From: Todiramphus chloris collaris
Lineage: Eukaryota > Chordata > Aves > Coraciiformes > Alcedinidae
Assembly (NCBI GenBank): GCA_025345505.1
Contig: JANVCC010000121.1
Location: 1,662,885-1,726,884 of the forward strand
DNA: 64,000 nucleotides
Reading direction: 5' to 3'
The notes under the pieces are model-generated. The model worked only from the letters and a program-made list of their open reading frames with translations. It was not told the origin of the DNA and did no database searches. This document shows, one piece after another, positions 55,918 through 64,000 of the stretch; the first letter of the stretch is position 1, and each line of letters begins with the position of its first letter. A program made the position numbers and the translations under genes.

Positions 55918-56412
55918 TTAACTCTGCCCTGGTGAAAACACACCTGGAATACTGTGCCCAGTTTGGGGCTCCCTGGTTCAAGGGAGACAGGGATCTACTG
56001 GAGAGAGTCCAAGGGAGACTATGAGGATGATGATGGGACTGGAACATCTCTCCTTTGAGGAAAGGCTGAGACAACTGGAGGTGTTTAGTCCTGAGAAGGG
56101 ATCTGATCAATGTCTATAAATATCTGAGGGGTTGGTGTCAACTGGAAGGGGCCACTCTCTTTTCCATGGTGCCCAGTAACAGGGCAAGGAATAATGGGTA
56201 TAAGCTGGAACACAGGAAATTCTACCTCAATATGAGGAGGAACTTCCTTACTGTGAGCCTGGCCCAGGCTGCCCAGAGAGGCTGTGGAGTCTCCTTGACT
56301 GGAGAGATTCCAAACCCACCTGGATCTGTTCCTGGGTGACCCTGCTCTGGCAGGGAGGTTGGACCAGATGATCTCCAGAGGTCCCTTCCAACCCCTACCA
56401 TTCTATGACTGA
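55918..56412 (+). mobile_element. CR1 copy, group 2, intact 3' end
   Basis: Plus-strand order: CTCTGCCCTGGTGAAAACAC, ACCTGGAATACTGTGCCCAG, TGAGGAAAGGCTGAGACAAC, ATGAGGAGGAACTTCCTTAC, CTGCCCAGAGAGGCTGTGGA, TGACCCTGCTCTGGCAGGGA and GGTCCCTTCCAACCCCTACC, then ATTCTATGACTGA. It is the most complete group 2 copy and retains sequence just downstream of the CR1 coding region. Confidence 0.97.
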
Positions 56413-56567
56413 CATGAGAAAAACTGTCAAGTTTCAAGCCATCTTGAAAGGACCTGAGCAATAAGGATAAAAGAACCAAATCATCTGGGGCACCTGCCAT
56501 TTTTTCATGGACAAGCTTCTCATCGGATCTTGAGACACCATGAAAAGGCATCTTCTGCCAGGCCCTA

Positions 56568-56620
56568 CCTGTCCCCTGAAATGTCCCTTCCCACCCAAAC
56601 CAGTCTGTGATTCCACCCCA
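56568..56620 (+). mobile_element. CR1 3' relic, group 3 type
   Basis: ATGTCCCTTCCCACCCAAAC and CAGTCTGTGATTCCAC match only the last 45 or so bases of a group 3 element. Confidence 0.7.
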
Positions 56621-57640
56621 CAGCCTTTTTTGTGGATGCCCCAATTTTTTCTAGCTCACATGCACTTGTCCTGTCCTCTCCCTTCTCTTCTTCGTTCCCT
56701 AGGTGAAACATCTTCTGAAACCACCAAGATATAAACGAAATTAAAATATCTTTGGAACTCATACTGCAAACAAAGCTGCCTGCATAATCACTGCTCTAGC
56801 TCTGCCAAGGCACAAAGATATTTCACAGCAGATATAGTTTGGGATTAACCTGAAATGAGAATACTGCTGCTCTCTCCAAAATAACAACAGAAAATCCTTT
56901 GAAGTATTCCCTTTTCTTTTTTTGCAGTTGAACAAAATGTTCCTTCAAAAGAAAACAAGAGGTCTAGGTCTTTCTGTAAGGGGATTATCCTGGTTTTTAA
57001 CCTTATTTAATAGAAAGGGATGAAAATGGAAAGCGTTTTTGAAAACAAAAAGACCAAAGTAAAACTGAAATGCTACAGTTTTAATATGTGGTTATTAAAC
57101 AACTCGGTCACTTGATTTGTTCTCAGTCCCTGCTTGTGGTGTCACCTGGTTAAACCCAAATGGTTTCAGCTCCCAAGAAGACAAGCTCTTTCTGCTTTGC
57201 CATCAACCTCCCACATCCCTCAACTGCTCCAGTACCCCAGAACTACCTCAGCATCAGGAAGAGTGCAAGGGTAGAACGCATAGAGAAAGAGAACAATGAG
57301 ATCTCTCCAATGGGTCATGGTCATCTCCATCATGTCATTAGCAGAGTGTAGGAATTGGCACCAAAGAGGCAAAGCAGATTCACCAGCCTTCCTTCCTGTG
57401 CAGCAGTAGATGTGCTACAGCACTGAAACATCTTAAGGTGCCAGTTGGCCATTTATACCATCCACGTTCTTCAAGGGAGGTTGGTTATCAGCTGCTCAAC
57501 CACCCTTGGTGAATAACTGGTTTGGGTTAATACCTCGATATATCGCTACCATTGAGACATGAAAAATTAAGATGGTGAGGTGCTCAGGAAGCAGGCTTCA
57601 GGGTGTACCAAGGGGGTAAAAGAACTGTGTTAAATATGTT
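56621..57640. other. unique non-coding sequence, nothing recognised
   Basis: AT-leaning. No repeat, RNA or gene is recognised. Confidence 0.5.
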
Positions 57641-57935
57641 TATCATAGGATAGTTAAGGTTGGAAAAGACCTTTTCAGATCATTGGGTACCAGCACTGCC
57701 AGGGCACCACTGAACCACAGCCCTCAGAACCACATCTCCATGGCTTGAAAACCTCTCCAAGGATCATGGGGACTCCACCACTGCCCCAGGCAGCCTGGGA
57801 CAGCCCTGAACAACCCTTGTCATGAAGGCATTTCTCCTCAAGTCCAACCTTAACCTCCCCTGGGGCACCTTGAGGCTGGTTCCTCTTGTCCTGTCGCTTG
57901 CTTCTTGGAAGGAGAGACCAACCCCACCTTGCTGT
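57641..57935 (-). mobile_element. CR1 copy, group 1
   Basis: TATCATAGGATAGTTAAGGT, TGGAAAAGACCTTTTCAGAT, CACTGCCAGGGCACCACTGA, CCTGGGACAGCCCTGAACAA and TTAACCTCCCCTGGGGCACC, ending near CCAACCCCACCTTGCTG. About 20 bases are missing after ATCATTGGG. Confidence 0.95.
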
Positions 57936-58425
57936 CTACACCAACATGATCCTGAACCAGCCACTTGGTTGCATTTCCAAATAAACCTTTCTTATACCTC
58001 TCCTGGAATAGCTGCTCACAGATGAGATGTACGCATGAAGGAGGATCATTAGTCACTCGCAACAATTTAATCTAAGTAAATAATAATGATGATGAAGGTT
58101 TTAATATTTCATCTAACAGACAGATACGAAAACACTAATTACATTGAGTAAGACTCTTATCCCACTATCTAAATATTTATTCTGCATTAATCAAGGCACA
58201 GGGGGGGGTGCCCACAGACCAAGAGGCCAAAGGCAGGTACGTGCCAAGCACTGCACTTTTATTAACAGCATGAACATCAGCACCCAAAGCCTGGGGGGAA
58301 AACCATGAGCACCTTTTGTCTGGCAGTGGGGAGGAGAAGATGAAGAGGCTTTTACAAAGAATATTGATCCGTCAGGACCAAGCTCTGCCCGTTGTGTCTG
58401 CAAAGGGCTGGCAGAGTATTGGGAA
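57936..58425. other. unique non-coding sequence, nothing recognised
   Basis: AT-rich at 58070-58190. No repeat, RNA or gene is recognised. Confidence 0.5.
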
Positions 58426-58577
58426 CCTCCTGAGGTTCGACAAGGCTAAGGTCCTTCAGCACTTGAAGGGGCCTGGCAGAAAGATGGGGACAGAGGTTTG
58501 AGCAGGGCCTGGTGGGACAGGACAAGGGGATGATGGTTTGGAACTCAAAAAGGGAGATTTAGACTGGAGAGAAGGAA
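58426..58577 (+). mobile_element. CR1 fragment, group 3, 3' end missing
   Basis: TGAGGTTCGACAAGGCTAAG, CTTGAAGGGGCCTGGCAGAA, GGGACAGGACAAGGGGATGA and GAGATTTAGACTGGAGAG. It stops there, whereas the sister copy at 17602 continues for 215 bases to the terminus. Confidence 0.92.
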
Positions 58578-58779
58578 TAACATCCTTATGACAGGTCCCG
58601 TAAGGGTCACGGTCCCAAGCAGCTCTGGAGTGGGTACAGAGCTTCTGCTCCTCCTCTCCTACCAGAACCCAGCGACAACAGGAGTTTTTGAAGCTCTGCA
58701 CAACCAGCAGCTTGATTTTTCCAAAGCTGGCATGCAAGTTTGAGTGCATTTATCAGGAATCGTGGCTCCTCCACTGAGA
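58578..58779. other. unique sequence, nothing recognised
   Basis: Short spacer with no recognisable feature. Confidence 0.5.
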
Positions 58780-59080
58780 AATTGCTTTCTCTGCTCGCAC
58801 ATTAATTTTTCCTTCACTCCCAGCAAAGGAGGAATATTTTTCTTTTATCGCTCTCTGGAGCAATTTTTACATTACGTTCACCATTGTTCAACACCAATAA
58901 ATCTCATCTTGGACTACCAGTAGCCAACGACTGCAGCTGCCCTATTACTGCAAAGCACATGGAGTTATTTACTCCCATTTGCATCAGCCTGAATTCCCAA
59001 TACCTTGAAACGGGATGGGGAGAGATTGATTGCAATCACCTAAAAGCCTTGGAGCTCTAAAGTGTTCTCCACCAGAGTCA
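58780..59080. promoter_or_regulatory. candidate conserved non-coding element
   Basis: TCGCACATTAATTTTTCCTT, TTTTATCGCTCTCTGGAGCA, TTTTACATTACGTTCACCAT, CAACACCAATAAATCTCATC and GTTATTTACTCCCATTTGC. Repeat-free with T-rich and TAAT/AATAAA-like words. Confidence 0.3.
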
Positions 59081-59144
59081 TACGAGGGTATAAACAGCTG
59101 GTATTTGCCTTCCACCATTTGGGGAATGAGCCTTCTCTCCTGTA

Positions 59145-59372
59145 TTAGAGACATGGAAAAAAATCCCCTTTGGCTTCGCCAATGACCCTTTCAAAGGTCT
59201 CCCCTAAAAGCAACAGCTCCTGCATTAAATTGGTCCTTTGGAGATCAATTGTCTCCAAATACTCTGCCTGCAAAGCCTCTTTCATCAACGCTGCAAGGAG
59301 AAGACCATGCATTGACTCTTCATTCAATACTTGCATGGCTGAAGACCATAAATTTGTTTTTCTTTGTGGCAT
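59145..59372 (-). other. uncharacterised open frame in single-copy sequence
   Basis: A 75-codon ATG-to-stop frame on the minus strand in sequence with no repeat match. From the second methionine (59335) it reads as an acidic, leucine-rich, helix-like peptide with many E/L/Q residues. TTTATGGTCTTCAG just upstream of that codon could serve as a weak splice acceptor. No good donor is seen near its 3' side and I recognise no family. It could be an exon, or a conserved non-coding element that happens to be open. Chance is the default explanation. Confidence 0.2.
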
Positions 59373-59750
59373 TCCTTTGACAAAAAGGGTCTTTTAGAGC
59401 AAGTGCTATTCATTTCCCCAACAGAGCTATCTCTCCATCGCTCCCCAAACAAAGATCCATTGGAGGCTGTCAGGAAAAGGAAGGGGATTTGGTCATTCCC
59501 TGCTCTTTGGTTTCTCCCACACATTTAGAGCCCTCCAAGCTCCATCCTGCCTCTCCACCTGGAGCACCAGTGAGAGCCAGACCCAGTGACACCAAAATAA
59601 GCACTATTAGTGCACAGGGGTAATAAATAACACGGTGGCCTGAGAAACAGCCTCTTAGACCCAACTGAACAATAATCTACAGCCAGGAAGTAGAACTTTA
59701 ATGTACAAGATATTTCTTCCAGCACAGCAGGATTGAATTGTGCTGAGGCA
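59373..59750. other. unique sequence, nothing recognised
   Basis: No repeat, RNA or gene signature is seen. Confidence 0.45.
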
Positions 59751-59987
59751 TGACAAATTTTGCTGATGACAGCAAACTGAGCAGGGAAGAGGACACTTCA
59801 GAAGGGAGAGCCACCCTGCAGAAAGACCCAGATAGGTTGGAAGAGCTGACTAATAAGAAACGTTTGAAGTTCAACAGGGACAAGCATAAGGTCAAATATA
59901 ATCCAGGGGCGCAGCACAGGCTGGGAATCTGCCTGGATGGAGGGGTACCTGGAGATCCTGGTGAACAGCAAGATCAATATGAGTGAT
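59751..59987 (+). mobile_element. old CR1 copy, upstream part (reverse transcriptase end)
   Basis: The plus-strand translation contains NFADDSKL and KRLKFNRDKHKVKYN, which follow the FADDTKL...MKFNKGKC order at the C-terminal side of the CR1 ORF2 reverse transcriptase. The reading frame decays after about 75 codons and it is not functional. It is interrupted at about 59990 by the group 3 copy. Confidence 0.8.
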
Positions 59988-59994
59988 CAGTCAG

Positions 59995-60146
59995 ATGTCC
60001 CATGCCTGGCACCACTGCAGGGGAGGTTGGCCAGGGCTCTGAGCACCCTGCCCTAGTTGCAGATGGCCCTGCTCCCTGCAGGGAGGTTGGACCAGATGAC
60101 CTTGAAAAGTCCCTTCCAACCCAAACCATTGAATGATTCTATGATT
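59995..60146 (+). mobile_element. CR1 3' copy, group 3, nested in older CR1
   Basis: CCTGGCACCACTGCAGGGGA, GGGCTCTGAGCACCCTGCCC, AGATGGCCCTGCTCCCTGCA, AAAGTCCCTTCCAACCCAAA and GAATGATTCTATGATTA. The intact 3' end and lower divergence than the flanking CR1 parts support a later insertion. Confidence 0.93.
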
Positions 60147-60149
60147 ATC

Positions 60150-60665
60150 CCACTAAGCACTGGTCAGGCAACCCATGGAATACTGGTTTCAGTTTTGGTC
60201 ACTGCTATTCCAAAAAAGCTGTAAACAGGCTGGAGAGGGTCCAGAGAAGGACCACCAAGATGATCCAAGGTCTGGGAAGCTGCCATATGAGGAAAGGCTG
60301 AGAGAAGGGGATTTGTTCAGCCTTGAGTAAAGAAAGTTTTGAAAGTTTTCTTTGGGGATACAAGGAAGTTGGAGACTTTTTTTTTTTTTTGCAAGGAGTC
60401 ACATGGAGCAGACTCAGGGTAACAGGCACAAGTTATTCCTAGGAAAACTCCAATTAAACACAAGATAAACATTCTTCACAATAAGAAAAATCATCCATTG
60501 GCATAACATCCCCCCCAGGGTAAGTGGTGGAGCCCCCAGCATTGGGCACTTAAGACTCAACTGGACAAGGTGCTGGGGCACCTTATCTAAACCATGTGTT
60601 TGCCAAGATAGGTTGAGTCCAGATTACCCCTGAGGTCACTTCCCACCCGGTATCCTGTGATATAC
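60150..60665 (+). mobile_element. old CR1 copy, downstream part
   Basis: Continues the element at 59751: GGAATACTGGTTTCAGTTTT, GGCTGGAGAGGGTCCAGAGA, ATGAGGAAAGGCTGAGAGAA, TGGGCACTTAAGACTCAACT, GACAAGGTGCTGGGGCACCT and GAGGTCACTTCCCACCCGGT, ending CCTGTGATA. It is strongly diverged, with a T14 run near 60377. Confidence 0.82.
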
Positions 60666-61524
60666 ACTTGAATAGAAAGCACATTCCCACAACATTTAGA
60701 CCACAAATACCTGCTTGTCCAACAGCTTCACTCCACCTTGAGTTAAAACCACCATCCTGGGGTACGCTGGAGCCAGCAGGATGAGGACCTTCTTGACCAG
60801 GATACACCAAAATCACAGAGACTCCATCCACAACCTCAGCAAAGGATGAATTCCCTCAAAAGACAAGCAGGAAGGCAGGGAAAACTTATAAATGCAGCTG
60901 GGAGCAGGAAAGAGCTTTCAGGTGGAGGGAGGATCACTCTGGCTTGATGTTCCTCCAGCTGATGCTATTTGTCACCTTCCCCTCCTAAACAAGCTGTGGT
61001 GGGAACCTCATTTGCTGCCAGGGCTTTGAGCATTGGCTTTACATCTCCTCTGACAGGTCCATCAGTATTAAGATTGAACACCTGAATGTTCCTGTAGCAT
61101 TATTGGGTTTTGGGAGCCTCTGCAACCTTGACCTTGCCTGGGATAAAGGGTGAGGAATGACCAGGTGTTCTTCAGTGCCAAACCTGATGCCTGAGCAGGT
61201 TTCCTTCCAGGTGAATTGTTTATCCGGAGAATGAGAGGAACAAAACAAAAAACACCCAATCCCTGTCTAAACAACAACCAAAAACATGAAAAAAAACCCA
61301 CAAAAACATACAAAAAAAGTCCCCAAACAAAAGAGCCAGAGCTGCAAAACCCAGGTCTTTTGCGGGCAAAGTGACTCACGCTCCGTTAGCCACAAAGGCT
61401 TCAGAAAATTAATCACCAGCCACTGAGACCATGGCTGGGGTGGCACAGTAGATGACCTCCCAGTGGGGCCATGGGCTCTGGTGCTGGCTGCAGGGCTCCA
61501 GCCCTTCTATCACCCCAACTGCTG
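60666..61524. other. unique non-coding sequence, nothing recognised
   Basis: A-rich at 61240-61320. No repeat family, RNA or gene is recognised. Confidence 0.5.
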
Positions 61525-61683
61525 CATCATAGGTTGGAAAAGACCCTTGGCGTCATCAAGTCCAACCATGAACCCTACTCTACAAAGTTCACCCCTAAAC
61601 CATGCTCCCCAACACCACGTCTAAATGACCCTTAAACACCTCCAGAGATGGTGACTCGACCACCTCCCTGGGTGGTGGAACAA
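61525..61683 (-). mobile_element. CR1 3' fragment, older group
   Basis: GCATCATAGGTTGGAAAAGA, CATCAAGTCCAACCATGAAC, AACACCACGTCTAAATGACC and CTCCAGAGATGGTGACTCGA match a common older avian CR1 3' region. Confidence 0.92.
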
Positions 61684-61776
61684 CAACAAAAATGCTGTTG
61701 CTCCCCTCCCAGCTCAGGGAGGCTCATACTGGGTTATAAAACTGCTTGTACTACCTTTTGATTTGAGATGTCCTCT

Positions 61777-62050
61777 TGGGACAGGACAAGGGGTGATGGT
61801 TTGAAATGAAAAGAGGGAGATTTAGACTGGAGAGAAGGAGAAATTGTTGGTGCTGAGGGTGGGGAGAGGCTGTGCCAGGCTGCCCAGAGAGGTGGTGGCT
61901 GCCCCATCCCTGGCACCATTGCAGGGGAGGTTGCCCGGGGCTCTGAGCACCCTGCTCTAGCTGCAGATGGCCTTGCTCCCTGCAGGGGGGTTGGACTGGA
62001 TGGGACCTTGAAAGGTCCTTTGCCACCCAACCCAGTCTGTGATTCTATGG
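61777..62050 (+). mobile_element. CR1 copy, group 3, intact 3' end
   Basis: TGGGACAGGACAAGGGGTGA, GGAGATTTAGACTGGAGAGA, GCCCCATCCCTGGCACCATT, CTAGCTGCAGATGGCCTTGC and CCAGTCTGTGATTCTATGG. It is near-identical to 17755-18006. Confidence 0.96.
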
Positions 62051-62439
62051 TTTCAGATGACAGCATAAGTTCTGGTGCTTGTGGCTCTAAATGAGCTCAG
62101 CACCGTCAAGTGACCGGTCAGTGCTAGCAGCAGATCTGGCCCAGAAGGGTTTTTTTATTCTCTCTGGAGCTCAGGCTGTGCTCCATGACACTGAAACAGT
62201 GAAGAGGCTTTTAAGCATCCCTGTATTACACCTCCACGTACTTTGACATCCTTCAGCTTGCTCACCAGGCAAAGTGGCTGTACTGCTAATGAGAGCAAGA
62301 GCTCTCTCTGTCCTCAAATGTCATAACGAGTTCTTAAAACCCTCTTAAGCTCATGAGAACATCCACCCTCTCTGAGCAGCCTCTTCCAGTGTCTTCACCT
62401 CATTCCTTGCTGCCTTTGCATAATATTTCCTTCCTACAA
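62051..62439. other. unique sequence; possible degraded CR1 at 62363-62430
   Basis: ACCCTCTCTGAGCAGCCTCT and TCCAGTGTCTTCACCTCATT resemble the minus-strand CR1 block GGGCAGCCTGTTCCAGTGTC, but too little remains for a firm call. Confidence 0.35.
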
Positions 62440-62780
62440 GCCCTATTTATTCACTGAATGCTTCCCCTTAGCCCGCCTCCGTAGGTCTCTGATTATTTCT
62501 TGCTGGCAAGAAACACGAGCATCACCCAGGTCCTACACGAAGAGGTGTAGCAGCTGAAGAGGAAGGGATGTATTTTTTTTTTGTTTTAATAATCAGCCCT
62601 GTATCTCAAAATTCTGTCCAGATTGGGGCTGGAAATCGCCAGATTGTGATCAATAAACCTCAAATGGAAACGAGAACTATTTTAAGCTGCATTTTTGGAA
62701 AGGAACGAAAACGCAGGAAGCACGGATCTGAAAAGCATCACTTGGGAGACCAGTCAAACCACATTAGGATGTGAAGGAGT
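62440..62780. promoter_or_regulatory. candidate conserved non-coding element
   Basis: CTGATTATTTCTTGCTGGCA, TTTTAATAATCAGCCCTG, GGCTGGAAATCGCCAGATTG, GATCAATAAACCTCAAATGG and GGAACGAAAACGCAGGAAGC. Repeat-free. A short open frame (62568-62774) has no protein-family character. Confidence 0.32.
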
Positions 62781-63059
62781 GACAGGGACAGCTTTAGGTA
62801 ATTTTAGATTCATGTAGCAGATCAATGAGGAGAAGGAAACCTGGTTTTCAACCAGAGGTGATTTGTGTGTAGGAAAAGAAAACTATGATCATGGAAATAT
62901 TCGAGAGGTAGAAATGTCATGTAAAATCCAACTGAAAATTTACCATTTAGAGGAAAAAAAAAATCAAACCACAATCCCCCCTCCCCACACAGCCAACCCT
63001 CTGCTGAGGTCAGCCCAGGTCAGCTTGAAGGAGTTGTAGATATCTTCAGAGGGAAAATA
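62781..63059. other. unique sequence, nothing recognised
   Basis: No recognisable feature apart from A-runs near 62955. Confidence 0.5.
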
Positions 63060-63330
63060 AGGTGGGTGTCGTGCCCCGTGCAATGCTTTTATAGAACGTT
63101 TCAAAGAGCTCTTTGCCATTAAAACTCATCATTTCATAGGGTCACAAATCTCTTTTATGAAGGAACTTGGTGTCTTCCAAGTACCGGTCGAGTCCGACCA
63201 TTTGTGGTGATTCATGGAAAGCAAAGTTAAACTGCGCATGGACTTTTTGGCAGCTGGTTATAATTAAATGATTAATTAACCTTTCTAATTTCGCTCTTTC
63301 CATTTCCTTCTTCATTTCAATCAAATATTT
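63060..63330. promoter_or_regulatory. candidate conserved non-coding element, TAAT cluster
   Basis: TAATTAAATGATTAATTAA at 63261-63279 holds several overlapping TAAT/ATTA homeodomain cores. Around it are GCTTTTATAGAACGTTTCAA, CATTAAAACTCATCATTTCA, ACCGGTCGAGTCCGACC and AAATATTTAGATCTC. Repeat-free. The best single cluster of homeodomain-type sites in the window. Confidence 0.4.
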
Positions 63331-63947
63331 AGATCTCTATAAATACACGCGGTCGGTCCTCTCAACATCAAGCCCAAAAGATGCCAACCCCTGGGGTTGA
63401 ATCCTCTCCCAGCACGATGACGCTGAGCAGAACTTCCCAGCTCGCTTTTCCACCTGCACGTTGAAACAGCCAAAGGAAAAAAAACACATTTTCCTTCTGC
63501 GTCCTTGGCAAAAGCCCAGCGACTCCGACCCCTGAAAAATCCCAAAGATCTGCGGGCTTAATTGATTTGATTTCGTTGGCTGGCAAACTTTGCAAGGTTC
63601 GGTCCGAATGCGTGCTGGGCCAGTGTTTAAACTTAATAAAGAGATGATTTAGGGTTTTATAATTCCTAAATGGCTTGCTAGGGAAAAGTCACGAGGTACT
63701 TTCAAAGTAATGTTCTCAACAGCACCTGGTAAGCTAACCTACAGTCTCTGAAGGTAAAAAAAATGACTTTACCACTGCAGCAACAGTGCTGGTACTCATC
63801 AAAAATGAAGCAAAATATCTCGTTTTCCAGTGTCAATATTATGCTACATGCTTCACAAGGCCTGGTAACTGCATTAAAACCACAATCCCTCGTCCTGTCG
63901 CAACAACTAAAGTCTGTTCCCAGATTTCCTGGTTGATGAAACAACAA
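63331..63947. other. unique sequence, nothing firmly recognised
   Basis: CpG-bearing words at 63340-63420 and 63585-63615 and TTTAAACTTAATAAAGAG near 63626 may extend the neighbouring element. No gene is recognised. Confidence 0.4.
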
Positions 63948-64000
63948 CACCCTGACAGGAGGATGAAGCCAGGTGGGGTTGGGCTCTTCTCCCAAGGAAC
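63948..64000 (+). mobile_element. CR1 fragment, group 1, cut by window end
   Basis: CCCTGACAGGAGGATGAAGC, CAGGTGGGGTTGGGCTCTTC and TCCCAAGGAAC match the group 1 internal block. The element should continue past base 64000. Confidence 0.9.

Noticed and set aside
59400..59700. Possible endogenous retroviral sequence around the repeat cluster
   Set aside because: No LTR, primer binding site, polypurine tract or retroviral protein motif is seen. The only reverse transcriptase remnant nearby (59751) fits CR1.

Overview
This window looks like bird nuclear DNA with no recognisable protein-coding gene. The evidence is about 50 fragments of CR1, the main LINE retrotransposon of birds, identified by their 3' block (GGTTGGAAGGGACC or its reverse complement) and, where intact, their ATTCTATG-type 3' end. 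My hand-called intervals add up to roughly 19-20% of the window. That is high for a bird and would fit a CR1-rich lineage such as woodpeckers and relatives or hornbills. The lineage is an inference and is not proven here. There is no bacterial-type coding density, operon structure, CRISPR array, rRNA or confident tRNA. The longest open frames lie on the antisense strand of CR1 copies or in anonymous sequence with no family signature.

Layout. Left third (1-22,900): unique AT-leaning sequence broken by CR1 copies on both strands, with short tandem duplications at 1-80, 4806-4909, 7714-7773 and 10139-10306, and several stretches that look like conserved non-coding elements (about 240-545, 1940-2345, 7950-8130, 21300-21560, 22030-22260). 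Middle (22,900-39,400): more CR1, including the longest copy (31351-32115); an AT microsatellite pair (27181-27346); a repeat-poor block at 32850-34570 with a CpG-rich patch and palindromic motifs; then a minisatellite with a two-part repeat (37453-38400) next to a small CpG-rich, promoter-like segment (38560-38960). That segment carries a perfect RFX X-box and, on the minus strand, a strong Kozak ATG followed 17 nt later by a consensus splice donor. Right part (39,400-64,000): dense CR1, including an old copy apparently split by a younger one (59751-60665), and candidate regulatory elements at 48460-48580, 50440-50645, 53870-54050, 55500-55740, 58780-59080, 62440-62780 and 63060-63330.

The CR1 copies fall into at least three groups, labelled here for cross-reference. 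Group 1 has CACTGCCAGGGCACCACTGA (minus-strand form) near its 3' end. Group 2 has CTCTGGCAGGGxGGTTGGAC and TCTCCAGAGGTCCC. Group 3 has ATTGCAGGGGAGGTTGC and CTAGCTGCAGATGGCC. Smaller, older fragments are also present. Formal subfamily names need a RepeatMasker or Dfam comparison.

Interpretation: an intergenic region or very large intron, with islands of likely regulatory sequence between retrotransposon insertions. I see no set of genes working together and no evidence for a new biological system. The items most worth checking are the dimeric minisatellite, the adjacent CpG/X-box/first-exon-like segment, and the candidate conserved elements.
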